DNA of 64,000 nucleotides, from NCBI RefSeq assembly GCF_015864575.1, contig NZ_JADYWW010000001.1, forward strand, positions 682,001 to 746,000, in the 5' to 3' direction. The position numbers were made by a program, and so were the translations under genes. Each line of letters opens with the position of its first letter. The stretch's first letter is position 1. This document shows, piece after piece, positions 26,215-34,221 of this stretch. The stretch is from Salinibacterium sp. SWN248 (lineage in GTDB: Bacteria > Actinomycetota > Actinomycetes > Actinomycetales > Microbacteriaceae). Below the pieces are notes generated by a model. It saw only the letters and a program-made list of their open reading frames with translations. It did not search any database and was not told where the DNA came from.

Positions 26215-27621
26215 GTGGGGAAAACCGGGGGGTTTCGAGCGCGGCGCACAGTCGTCCGCGCGTTTGGCATGCTTGCGATCGTTGGGGTGTTGGCTTCTGG
26301 CCTAGCGCTTTCAACACCATCGCCAGCCGAGGCAGCAGGCGAGAGCACGATCCTCAGCCTGGTGAATGAGGCGAGGGCGGCTGAGGGGCTTGGGCCGCTG
26401 AAGCTCAACTCTTCGCTGAGTTCGGTGTCATCGAAGTGGGCGTACCAAATGGCCGCCAACGGTGAGATGACTCACAATCCTTCCTACTCGAGCCAGATCC
26501 CTAGCGGATGGACCCGAGCGGGCGAGAACGTTGCCCGCGGTTGGCCGTCAGCCACCGCCGTGCACGACGCGTGGATGAACTCCGCGGGTCACCGAGCGAA
26601 CATCATGGGCGACTACACCGATATCGGTATCGCTTTCGTGACATCCGGTGGAACCACCTGGGCAGTCGAAAACTTCGGTAAGTACGGGGCAAGTGTTCCT
26701 GCTCCTGCGGCTCCGGAAGGCGTCGAGCGTTTGTCCGGCTCAGACCGCTACTCCACCGCGGTCGCCATTTCTCAGGAATATGAGCCTGGCGTTGACGTCG
26801 TTTATGTCGCCACGGGATCGAACTACCCGGACGCACTCAGTGCGGCACCGGCAGCGGCTAATCAAGGTGGGCCCCTTCTGTTGACCCCCGCCAGCAAGCT
26901 TCCGAGTTCTGTCCGCGCTGAGATTCAGCGGCTTCAGCCTGAACTTATCGTCGTAGTTGGCGGCTCTAGCGTCCTCCCGAACAGTATCTATTCAGAACTG
27001 TCAGCTCTCGCCCCGAACATTCGGCGCGATGGTGGTGCCGACCGTTACGAAACCTCTCGCATCGTGATCGAACGCGCCTTCCCGGGCGAGACTGAGACTG
27101 CCTATTTCGCTACCGGATCGAACTTCCCTGACGCATTGAGCGCAAGTGCCGCCGCCGGAAACTCGGGAAGCCCCGTTTTCCTCATCCGTGGCAAGGGGAC
27201 TGGAATCGACAGCGCCACTGCGGCTCTCATTGACAAACTTGGCGTGACGGAAGCAGTTATCGCTGGCGGAACCGGGGTTGTCTCGGTGGTAATGGAAAAC
27301 TCGCTTGGCAAATTACTGGGAGCAGATTCAGTCGTCCGGTATTCGGGAGCAAACCGCTACTCAACCTCGGACGCGATCAACAGCGGGAGCTTCAGCGTAG
27401 CGCCGAAGGCATTCTTTGCGGTCGGAACCGGATTCGCGGATGCCCTTGCTGGTGCCGCGCTCGCCGGAATCAGCTCAGCGCCGCTCTACGTTGTACCCGG
27501 CAATTGCGTGCCCGATTACGTGGTGAGCAACTTGAACGACTACGACACCACAAACCGAGTTCTTTTGGGCGGTACTGGTGCGCTGGGAAGTGGGGTCGCC
27601 TACATGACCCCCTGCAAGTAG
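26215..27621 (+). CDS. Secreted CAP-domain protein with cell-wall-binding repeats
   Basis: A 468-residue exported protein. The signal peptide (about 1-42) ends PSPAEAA. A CAP/SCP domain (about 45-160) has SSKWAYQMAANGEMTHNP, GENVARGW and HRANIMGDY. Three CWB2-type repeats (PF04122, about 172-465) each begin R-x-S/D-G-x-x-R-Y-x-T and contain ATGSNYPDALSAAP-like blocks. It should sit on the cell surface through the CWB2 modules. CAP domains are found in proteins of varied function; none can be assigned. GTG start without a clear ribosome site. Confidence 0.9.
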   Translation: MGKTGGFRARRTVVRAFGMLAIVGVLASGLALSTPSPAEAAGESTILSLVNEARAAEGLGPLKLNSSLSSVSSKWAYQMAANGEMTHNPSYSSQIPSGWTRAGENVARGWPSATAVHDAWMNSAGHRANIMGDYTDIGIAFVTSGGTTWAVENFGKYGASVPAPAAPEGVERLSGSDRYSTAVAISQEYEPGVDVVYVATGSNYPDALSAAPAAANQGGPLLLTPASKLPSSVRAEIQRLQPELIVVVGGSSVLPNSIYSELSALAPNIRRDGGADRYETSRIVIERAFPGETETAYFATGSNFPDALSASAAAGNSGSPVFLIRGKGTGIDSATAALIDKLGVTEAVIAGGTGVVSVVMENSLGKLLGADSVVRYSGANRYSTSDAINSGSFSVAPKAFFAVGTGFADALAGAALAGISSAPLYVVPGNCVPDYVVSNLNDYDTTNRVLLGGTGALGSGVAYMTPCK

Positions 27622-27648
27622 CAGCACTCGAACTAGCTTCGCCCGGAT

Positions 27649-27684
27649 GGCGAGCACGCAGCGTTAGCGCGCTGCGGGCTCGCC
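27649..27684. terminator. Hairpin between convergent CAP and TetR genes
   Basis: GGCGAGC (27649-27655) pairs with GCTCGCC (27678-27684), with further GCAGCG/CGCTGC pairing inside. It overlaps the TetR stop codon. Confidence 0.55.
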
Positions 27685-28290
27685 ATCTGTCGTTAACGAG
27701 ATGTCGAGCATGTCTTCGAGGGTTTCGCGCACGAGTGACTCTCGGGTTTCGCGGGTGCGGAAGTTCACAAGTTGGTACGCCGAGGTGGCATCAACGAGGG
27801 CGAAGAGCACGAGGGCGGCGCGCTCCGGGTTAACTGGGGCGAACTGCCCGGCATCCTGACCGGCGCGGATGATCCTGATGGCGAGCGCATGCCAGGAATC
27901 CATTGACTGGCGAGCGGCTTCGGCGAGCGACTCGTTGCGGCGGCCGAGGCTCCACGCATCGGTCCAGACTTCGCCGACGTTATCGCGCGCCGGGTCTGCG
28001 ATGGCCTCAATGAGCGCTCGAATCTGAGCGAGGGGTTCGGCTGGCGCAAGAGCGTAGCGCTCGACTTCGGCGATCTCATTTTCTGCAATCGACGCGAAGG
28101 TCGAAGCCACTAGTGCTTCCATGTTGGGTTCGTAGTGCGTGATGAGCGGGGCGGTTACTCCGCAGTGGGCGGCGAGGTTGCGCAAGGAGATCGCGGCAAG
28201 TCCCCGGGTGAGGGCGATGGTTGCTGCCGCGTCACGAATTTCGGATGCTCGCTCGGTGGCGTTTCGTCGTCGAGTTGTGCCTGCTGCCAT
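27664..28290 (-). CDS. TetR-family regulator of the polyamine operon
   Basis: A 208-residue regulator whose N-terminal HTH includes TIALTRGLAAISLRNLAAHCGVTAPLITHY (shown as two motifs, AAISLRNLAAHCG and GVTAPLITHY). The C-terminal ligand domain has no recognisable ligand motif. It is divergent from the amine oxidase operon with a 47-bp intergenic region, the usual layout of a local repressor. The -10 box TACACT lies six bases before the ATG. Confidence 0.88.
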   Translation of the reverse strand: MAAGTTRRRNATERASEIRDAAATIALTRGLAAISLRNLAAHCGVTAPLITHYEPNMEALVASTFASIAENEIAEVERYALAPAEPLAQIRALIEAIADPARDNVGEVWTDAWSLGRRNESLAEAARQSMDSWHALAIRIIRAGQDAGQFAPVNPERAALVLFALVDATSAYQLVNFRTRETRESLVRETLEDMLDISLTTDGEPAAR

Positions 28291-28296
28291 CCTCGC

Positions 28297-28302
28297 AGTG
28301 TA
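28297..28302 (-). promoter_or_regulatory. -10 box for TetR gene
   Basis: Minus-strand TACACT, six bases before ATG 28290, no ribosome site. Confidence 0.45.
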
Positions 28303-28309
28303 GCCGTTC

Positions 28310-28337
28310 TTGACTCTTATTGAACAGGTGGTAAATA
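28310..28337 (+). promoter_or_regulatory. Promoter of the polyamine operon
   Basis: TTGACT (28310-28315) and TAAATA (28332-28337) are 16 bases apart. Transcription would start near the ATGs at 28338 and 28347. The TetR protein probably binds within this interval. Confidence 0.55.
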
Positions 28338-29708
28338 ATGGAGGGTATGAACACCTTTAACCGCGACGTTGTCATCGTCGGAGCCGGCGCCACAGGCCTT
28401 ACCGCAGCACGGGCTCTCGTTCGCGCGGGCAAGAGCGTCATCGTGCTCGAAGCTCGCGACCGCATTGGTGGTCGTCTCTGGACGAACGACATCGACGGCC
28501 AGATGTATGAGATCGGCGGCCAGTGGGTTTCGCCTGACCAAACCGCTCTCATCGACACGCTCGCCGAACTCGGGCTCGAAACCTATTCGCGCTACCGCGA
28601 AGGCGAGAGCGTCTACGTCTCTCGCGACGGTGTTGCGCGTCGCTTCACCGGAGACATCTTCCCGGCCGGCGAAGCAACCGAAGCCGAGATCACCCGACTG
28701 ATTACGGTGCTTGACGGCCTCGTGGCTGAGCTCGACCTTCAGGCTCCGTGGGAGCATCCGCTGGCCGCAGAATTTGACCGCATCTCGTACCGCAGCTGGC
28801 TAGAAAGCCGGAGCGCGGATGCCGAAGCTGTCGACAACATTGCGCTCTACGTTGCCGAAGCAATGCTCACCAAGCCCGCCCACTCGTTCTCGCTGTTGCA
28901 GGCTCTGCTCATGGCAGCCAGCGCAGGCAGCTTCAGCAACCTCGTGGATGCCGACTTCATCCTCGATAAGCGCGTGGTCGGTGGGCTTCAGCAGGTTCCG
29001 CTGCTCATGGCCGACGCCCTGGGTGGCGACGTCGTTCGCCTTTCGCAGCCCGTTCGCCAGATCGAATGGGACGCCGCGGGCGCGACGGTCACGAGCGACG
29101 AACTCACGGTGCGCGCGCAGCACGTGATCGTTGCCGTACCGCCGAACCTCTACGACCGCATCGACTACGTTCCTGCCCTTCCACGGATGCGCCAGCAAAT
29201 GCAGCAGCACTCCTCCCTCGGTCTCGTCATCAAGGTGCACGCGACCTATGCGACCCCGTTCTGGCGCGCGGCCGGGCTTTCCGGTACAGCCTTTAGCCCA
29301 TACCAAATCGTGCACGAGGCCTACGACAACACCAACCACGGCGAAGATCGCGGCACTCTCGTGGGCTTTGTGTCGGGGGAGAAGGCCGACGAACTGTTCA
29401 CGCTTGATCCTGCCGACCGCAAGCAGCGCATCCTCGAATCGCTCGCTACCTATTACGGCGACGAAGCATTGACCCCCGCCGTGTATTACGAAAGCGACTG
29501 GGCCTCCGAAGAGTGGACCCGCGGCGCCTACGCCGCAAGCTTCGACCTCGGCGGACTCACGCGCTACGGCGCGCTGCAGCTTGAGCCGGTTGGTCCGATT
29601 CAGTTCGGCTCCAGCGACCTCGCGGCTGAAGGCTACCAGCACGTTGACGGTGCTATTCGGGTGGGGCAGCGGTTGGCATCCACCATTATTGAAACGGCGA
29701 AAGGCTAG
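28338..29708 (+). CDS. FAD-dependent amine oxidase, putrescine-oxidase-like
   Basis: A 456-residue flavin monoamine oxidase. The FAD motif is VVIVGAGATGLTAARALVRAG followed by EARDRIGGRLWT (each under 22 residues apart) and GGQWVSPDQ. The C-terminal FAD-contact region is near YQHVDGAIRVGQRLAS. It resembles actinobacterial putrescine oxidases, which convert putrescine to 4-aminobutanal, H2O2 and NH3. The first ATG is 28338, but 28347 (MNTFNRDV) is equally likely, since the GGAGGG between them is too close to serve. Two bases separate its stop from the next gene. Confidence 0.87.
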   Translation: MEGMNTFNRDVVIVGAGATGLTAARALVRAGKSVIVLEARDRIGGRLWTNDIDGQMYEIGGQWVSPDQTALIDTLAELGLETYSRYREGESVYVSRDGVARRFTGDIFPAGEATEAEITRLITVLDGLVAELDLQAPWEHPLAAEFDRISYRSWLESRSADAEAVDNIALYVAEAMLTKPAHSFSLLQALLMAASAGSFSNLVDADFILDKRVVGGLQQVPLLMADALGGDVVRLSQPVRQIEWDAAGATVTSDELTVRAQHVIVAVPPNLYDRIDYVPALPRMRQQMQQHSSLGLVIKVHATYATPFWRAAGLSGTAFSPYQIVHEAYDNTNHGEDRGTLVGFVSGEKADELFTLDPADRKQRILESLATYYGDEALTPAVYYESDWASEEWTRGAYAASFDLGGLTRYGALQLEPVGPIQFGSSDLAAEGYQHVDGAIRVGQRLASTIIETAKG

Positions 29709-29710
29709 CC

Positions 29711-30790
29711 ATGAGCTGGAAAATGCCATCCGAAACCGCTGAGCATGAGCGCACGTGGATGGCGTTCCCGCGCGTCGGCGAAACGCTCGGCGCGACTGAC
29801 TCCGAACGCGAACTCGGCTACGCCGCGTGGGCTGATGTTGCGAATGTTGTCGCGGAGTTCGAGCCGGTGTCGATGGTCGTTGATCCGACCGAAATGCTTC
29901 GTGCTCGGCGGATGCTCGCCAGCAGTATTGAGCTGCTCGAAGCACCGCTCGACGAGTTTTGGATGCGTGACATCGGGCCCACGTTCGTGCTCGACGATGA
30001 GCGGCCGGGTGTTCTCGGCGCCGTCGACTGGATCTTCAACGGTTGGGGTGCGCCCGAGTGGGCGGAGTGGGCGAAGTCGGCTGAGATCGGTCGTTTCGTC
30101 GCGGAAGCTGCGGGTGCCGAACTTGTTAGCTCGCTGCTGGTTGCCGAGGGCGGCGGACTACACGTCGATGGTGAAGGCACAGTCTTACTCACCGACACGG
30201 TGCAGCTCGACCCGCGCCGTAATCCGCTCGCTGATCGCGCCCGCGTCGAGAGCGAGATGCTGCGCACGATTGGGGCAACGCACGCCGTCTGGCTGCCGCG
30301 TGGACTGACGCGCGACTACGACGACTTCGGCACCAACGGGCACGTCGACATCGTCGCGACAATCGCATCGCCCGGGCGCGTTCTGCTGCACGCCCAGCCC
30401 AACCCTGAGCATCCGGACCATCAGGCGATGGCCGAGATTCGGGCTAGCCTCGAGAGCCAGCGGGATGCCGCCGGTCGCGCCTTTGAAATCGTCGAGCTGC
30501 CCGCACCCGCCCTGCTGCGAGACGATCATGGCTTCGTCGACTACAGCTACGTCAACCACCTCGTGGTCAACGGGGGAGTCATCGGTTGTGGCTTCGCCGA
30601 TGAAGTGGCGGATGCTCGCGCCGCCGAAATTCTGGGCGACGCGTATCCCGGCCGCGAAGTGCGCATGGTTGACTCCCGCGAGATCTTTGCGCGCGGAGGC
30701 GGCATCCACTGCATCACCCAACAACAACCTCAATTGCCCGGCCTCAGCGACGATGCTGCTACCGCACAAGAACCGGGAGCGATCGTATGA
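29711..30790 (+). CDS. aguA: Agmatine deiminase
   Basis: A 359-residue member of the peptidyl-arginine deiminase-like fold. It has the early HERTWMAFP, the FWMRDIGPTFV motif, FGTNGHVDIVA with the catalytic His/Asp, and the catalytic Cys in GGGIHCITQQQP near the C-terminus. It hydrolyses agmatine to N-carbamoylputrescine and ammonia. Its stop overlaps the amidase start by four bases (ATGA), so the product should be handled by the operon partners. Confidence 0.93.
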   Translation: MSWKMPSETAEHERTWMAFPRVGETLGATDSERELGYAAWADVANVVAEFEPVSMVVDPTEMLRARRMLASSIELLEAPLDEFWMRDIGPTFVLDDERPGVLGAVDWIFNGWGAPEWAEWAKSAEIGRFVAEAAGAELVSSLLVAEGGGLHVDGEGTVLLTDTVQLDPRRNPLADRARVESEMLRTIGATHAVWLPRGLTRDYDDFGTNGHVDIVATIASPGRVLLHAQPNPEHPDHQAMAEIRASLESQRDAAGRAFEIVELPAPALLRDDHGFVDYSYVNHLVVNGGVIGCGFADEVADARAAEILGDAYPGREVRMVDSREIFARGGGIHCITQQQPQLPGLSDDAATAQEPGAIV

Positions 30791-32616
30791 GCACCTTCGA
30801 CGTCGTAGAAGTGTCAATCGCCGAGCTCCAGGCGGCGCTCGCCGCGGGCACCCTCACGAGTGAAGCGCTCGTTGCCGCGTATCTCGAGCGGATTGATCGC
30901 TACGACCGCAGCGGGCCGCTACTCAACGCCGTGGTTGTTCCCAATGCCGAGGCGCTCGCCGAAGCGCGCGAATCGGATGCGCGCCGGGCCGCCGGTCAGC
31001 TGCGGGGGCCGCTCGACGGCATCCCGTACACGGCCAAAGACAGTTACCTGCACCGCGGACTCACCGCTGCGGCGGGCAGCCCCGCCTTCGCCGACCTGAT
31101 GGCGATGCGGGATGCCGCCACGATCGGTGCCCTGCGCGGTGCCGGAGCAATCTGCCTCGGCCTCACCAACATGCCCCCGATGGCCAACGGCGGAATGCAG
31201 CCCGGCGTCTACGGCCGCGCCGAGAGCCCGTACAACGCTGAGTACCTGACCGCTGCGTATGGCTCAGGATCGTCGAATGGATCGGGCACCGCAACGGCCG
31301 CGAGTTTTGCCGCCTTCGGCCTCGGTGAAGAGACCTGGTCGAGCGGCCGGGCGCCGGCATCCAACAACGCCCTCTGTGCTTACACGCCCTCGCGCGGCGT
31401 GATCTCGGTGCGCGGCAACTGGCCGCTCGTGCCCACGATGGATGTCGTCGTGCCCCACACCCGCACCATGGCCGACCTGCTCGCCGTGCTCGACGTGATC
31501 GTGTTCGACGATGCGGATACTCGGGGCGATTTTTGGCGCTCGCAGCCGTGGGTCGAGATCCCGGCGGCGTCGAGTGGCCGACCCGAGACGTATCTGTCGT
31601 TGTTGGCGGATGCGGATGCGACAGTTGACACTCGCGATGGTGCGCTGGCTGAGGCGGCTGACGCGGCTGACGCGGCTGACGCGGCTGACGCGGCTGACGC
31701 GGATGCCGCTGCAGGCCCCGCTGGTGCTGCGGCCGCGCTGCCGTTGGCGGGCAAGCGCTTCGGCGTTCCCCGGATGTACTTCAATCGCGACACCGAGGCG
31801 GGCTCGGGCACGCGCGGAGTCGGCGGTCCGACAGGAACCGCGATTGACACCCGCCCGAGCATCCTGACTCTGTTCGACCAAGCGCGTCGCGATCTCCAAG
31901 CCGCCGGCGCCTCCGTGGTCGAGGTCGACTTTCCGGTGGTCTCGAACTACGAGGCCGACCGTGCCGGGGCCCCGACGATCGCGACGCGCGGTCTGGTGAG
32001 CCCGGAGTTCTTGAAGCGCGAAATCGTCGATCTCTCGGCGTGGGCGTGGGAAGACTTTCTGCAGGCCAACGGTGACCCGAACTTTAATACCATCGTGGGC
32101 ATCGACGGCAGCACGATTTTCCCGGTCACGCCGGGCACTCCGCACGATCACTACGACGGCTTCGAAGACGACATCGCGGTGTACCCGACGCAGGTGCGCG
32201 ACCACCCGTATGCGGCCTTCACCGACATCCCCGAGCTCGAAGCGGGCGTGCGCGGCCTCGAAGAGACTCGTCGCGTTGACCTTGAAGAATGGATGCGGGC
32301 CAACGGCCTCGACGCCGTAGCCTTCCCCGCGGTCGCCGATGTGGGCGCCGCCGATATGGGCACCAACCCCGCCACGGCAGCAGCAGGATGGCGAAACGGT
32401 GTCTGGGTCGCCAACGGAAACCTCGCGATTCGTCACCTGGGCATACCGACCGTCACTGTTCCCATGGGGCTCATGGAGGACATCCGGATGCCCGTGGGAA
32501 TCACCTTCGCCGGTGCTGCGTACTCCGACCTCGACCTGCTGTGTATCGGTGTCGCGTACGAAGCGGTCTCGCAGCGTCGGGTCGCGCCGCCACGCACACC
32601 CCCGCTGGTCGACTAA
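30787..32616 (+). CDS. Amidase-signature-family hydrolase
   Basis: A 609-residue amidase. The Ser-Ser-Lys triad region is visible: Lys in GIPYTAKDSYL (about residue 83) and the Gly/Ser-rich segment GSGSSNGSGTATAASFA near residue 160. A low-complexity insertion encoded by five GCGGCTGAC repeats gives (AAD)5 near residues 290-304, between conserved blocks. In this operon it could hydrolyse N-carbamoylputrescine to putrescine, replacing the nitrilase-type AguB. That is inference; another amide or carbamate substrate is possible. Confidence 0.85.
   Translation: MSTFDVVEVSIAELQAALAAGTLTSEALVAAYLERIDRYDRSGPLLNAVVVPNAEALAEARESDARRAAGQLRGPLDGIPYTAKDSYLHRGLTAAAGSPAFADLMAMRDAATIGALRGAGAICLGLTNMPPMANGGMQPGVYGRAESPYNAEYLTAAYGSGSSNGSGTATAASFAAFGLGEETWSSGRAPASNNALCAYTPSRGVISVRGNWPLVPTMDVVVPHTRTMADLLAVLDVIVFDDADTRGDFWRSQPWVEIPAASSGRPETYLSLLADADATVDTRDGALAEAADAADAADAADAADADAAAGPAGAAAALPLAGKRFGVPRMYFNRDTEAGSGTRGVGGPTGTAIDTRPSILTLFDQARRDLQAAGASVVEVDFPVVSNYEADRAGAPTIATRGLVSPEFLKREIVDLSAWAWEDFLQANGDPNFNTIVGIDGSTIFPVTPGTPHDHYDGFEDDIAVYPTQVRDHPYAAFTDIPELEAGVRGLEETRRVDLEEWMRANGLDAVAFPAVADVGAADMGTNPATAAAGWRNGVWVANGNLAIRHLGIPTVTVPMGLMEDIRMPVGITFAGAAYSDLDLLCIGVAYEAVSQRRVAPPRTPPLVD
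31654..31698 (+). repeat. In-frame 9-bp tandem repeat in the amidase gene
   Basis: Five exact copies of GCGGCTGAC, followed by a diverged sixth (GCGGATGCC). They encode Ala-Ala-Asp repeats. Nine-base units keep the frame when copy number changes. Confidence 0.9.
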
Positions 32617-32628
32617 GCGGGGCGCGCC

Positions 32629-33138
32629 CTACAGCTGCTTGATCATCTCGAGCTCGCGCCGCGACTTATCGAGAATGTACGGAACCGTGTGCCGTGTCAT
32701 GGTAAAGCCGCGATTTTCGTACGCTGCGCGCGCTCGAGCGTTGTCTTCGTGCACGCCGAGGGTGAGGGTGCTGCCGTACTGGAAAGCCCACTGCTCGATG
32801 GTCGTGAGCAGGGCATCCGTCACGCCAGCTTTCCGGCCACGAAAATCGGGAGTGACGTAGACACCCACGAGGAGCGGGCCTGTTTTTGCGTCAGGGATAT
32901 AGCACCCCATCGTGCCGATCCACCTGCCGTCGGTGGTGATGGCGGCGACAGCAATGGCTAACGAGTTCTGCCCGCGAACAGCGCGCCGCTGCCACTCTGC
33001 TTCTGTGGCGCGCTGGGCATCCTCAAGGTGCTCGGCAAAACCAATCGGGGTATCGGCCAGCATCTCCAAGCGCAGATCGCGAACTTCACGCCAGTCTGCT
33101 GGCTCCGTTCGTCGGATGGAAAACTGTGGCTCGCGCAT
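32629..33138 (-). CDS. GNAT-family N-acetyltransferase
   Basis: A 169-residue acetyltransferase. The N-terminus is IRRTEPADWREVRDLRLEML; the acetyl-CoA-binding strand/loop is VGVYVTPDFRGRKAGVTDALL, with the late motif YENRGFTMTRHTVPY. Substrate unknown. A minus-strand TAAGAT box (33146-33151) lies seven bases before the ATG. It ends 12 bases from the convergent amidase. Confidence 0.88.
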   Translation of the reverse strand: MREPQFSIRRTEPADWREVRDLRLEMLADTPIGFAEHLEDAQRATEAEWQRRAVRGQNSLAIAVAAITTDGRWIGTMGCYIPDAKTGPLLVGVYVTPDFRGRKAGVTDALLTTIEQWAFQYGSTLTLGVHEDNARARAAYENRGFTMTRHTVPYILDKSRRELEMIKQL

Positions 33139-33145
33139 GATCTGA

Positions 33146-33151
33146 ATCTTA
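33146..33151 (-). promoter_or_regulatory. -10 box for GNAT gene
   Basis: Minus-strand TAAGAT seven bases before ATG 33138, no ribosome site. Confidence 0.45.
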
Positions 33152-33178
33152 GTTGTGGGCCTGGCACGCAGCCTGCCG

Positions 33179-33184
33179 TACCGT
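33179..33184 (+). promoter_or_regulatory. -10 box for moaB-like gene
   Basis: TACCGT lies seven bases before ATG 33192, which supports that start over a TTG at 33153. Confidence 0.45.
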
Positions 33185-33191
33185 TGCAGAC

Positions 33192-33701
33192 ATGGTTCAC
33201 ACTCACAGCGGCAAGGGCAGCGACGTTGAGGCAGTGCCCGCTGCGGTCATCACGGTTTCTGACCGCAGCTTCCGGGGGGAGCGGGCGGATACCTCGGGGC
33301 CGCGCGCGGTCGAACTGCTCACAGAGCAGGGCTATGCGGTGTCGTTGACGGTGATTCCGGATGGCGCGGGATCAGTCACAGCTGCGATACGAGCCGCGCT
33401 CGCCGCTGGTGCCCGCATCGTGATCACGAGCGGCGGAACGGGAGTGGCACCCCGGGATCTCACGCCCGAAGGAACCCGGCCCGTGCTCACGCGCGAGATT
33501 CCCGGCATCGCCGAAGAACTGCGTCGCGAGGGAGCTCGTCACACGAAGATGGCGGTACTGAGTCGCGGCTTGGTCGGCATCGCGGGCAACGCTCTCGTGG
33601 TCAACCTGCCCGGGTCAACGAAAGCGGTTGAAGAAGGCCTTGCGGTGGTCGCGCCGTTGATCGGCCACATCCTGGAGCAGCTTGATGGCGGAGACCACTA
33701 G
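33192..33701 (+). CDS. moaB: MoaB/MogA-family molybdopterin-binding protein
   Basis: A 169-residue MoCF_biosynth-fold protein expected to adenylylate molybdopterin before molybdenum insertion. Motifs: AVITVSDRSFRGERADTSGP, VITSGGTGVAPRDLTPE, and NLPGSTKAVEEGL. Start as for the -10 box. It opens the molybdenum cofactor region but is transcribed away from moaC-moeA, and its 3' end is convergent with moaC. Confidence 0.9.
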   Translation: MVHTHSGKGSDVEAVPAAVITVSDRSFRGERADTSGPRAVELLTEQGYAVSLTVIPDGAGSVTAAIRAALAAGARIVITSGGTGVAPRDLTPEGTRPVLTREIPGIAEELRREGARHTKMAVLSRGLVGIAGNALVVNLPGSTKAVEEGLAVVAPLIGHILEQLDGGDH

Positions 33702-33741
33702 CTAGCGGGCGCTCCTCGGGGCCGCCTTACGCGGGGCCGCG

Positions 33742-34221
33742 CTATTCGGGGCGACGCCAGTCGCCCGAACGACCACCCGACTTCGCGAGCAGTCGCACGT
33801 TCTCAATCTGCACGGTCTTGTCCATGCCCTTGACCATGTCGACGATCGCGAGAGCCGCAACAGACACCGCTGTCATCGCTTCCATCTCAACGCCCGTGCG
33901 ATCGGCGGTGCGTACGGTCGCGGTCACGGCGACACCGTCATCCGTTACCTCGAGGTCGACGGTCGCGCCGTGCACGCCGATGATGTGGGCGAGTGGCAAG
34001 AGTTCGGCCGTGCGCTTCGCGGCTTGGATGCCAGCGATGCGTGCGACAGCCAGAACGTCACCCTTGGGAGCGTTGCCTGAGCGCAGCGCATCAATGATCA
34101 CGGGGGAGCAGCGAACGAAACCCTCCGCCGTCGCCTCGCGAACGGTCGGGGTCTTGGCGGTGACATCCACCATCCGGGCTTGGCCAACGGAATTGAGGTG
34201 GGTGAAAGGCTGATCGCTCAT
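33742..34221 (-). CDS. moaC: Cyclic pyranopterin monophosphate synthase MoaC
   Basis: A 159-residue protein with FTHLNSVGQARMVDVTAK at the start, the LLPLAHIIGVHGATVDLEV block and the conserved GVEMEAMTAVSVAALAIVDM (active-site region). MoaC acts with MoaA to convert GTP into cPMP, the first committed step of molybdopterin synthesis. The start overlaps the moeA stop by four bases, so it is expressed with moeA. Confidence 0.96.
   Translation of the reverse strand: MSDQPFTHLNSVGQARMVDVTAKTPTVREATAEGFVRCSPVIIDALRSGNAPKGDVLAVARIAGIQAAKRTAELLPLAHIIGVHGATVDLEVTDDGVAVTATVRTADRTGVEMEAMTAVSVAALAIVDMVKGMDKTVQIENVRLLAKSGGRSGDWRRPE

Noticed and set aside
31264-32436. 390-codon minus-strand frame opposite the amidase
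   Set aside because: Arg/Val-rich shadow frame that includes the translated repeat as RVSRVSRVS; no family features.
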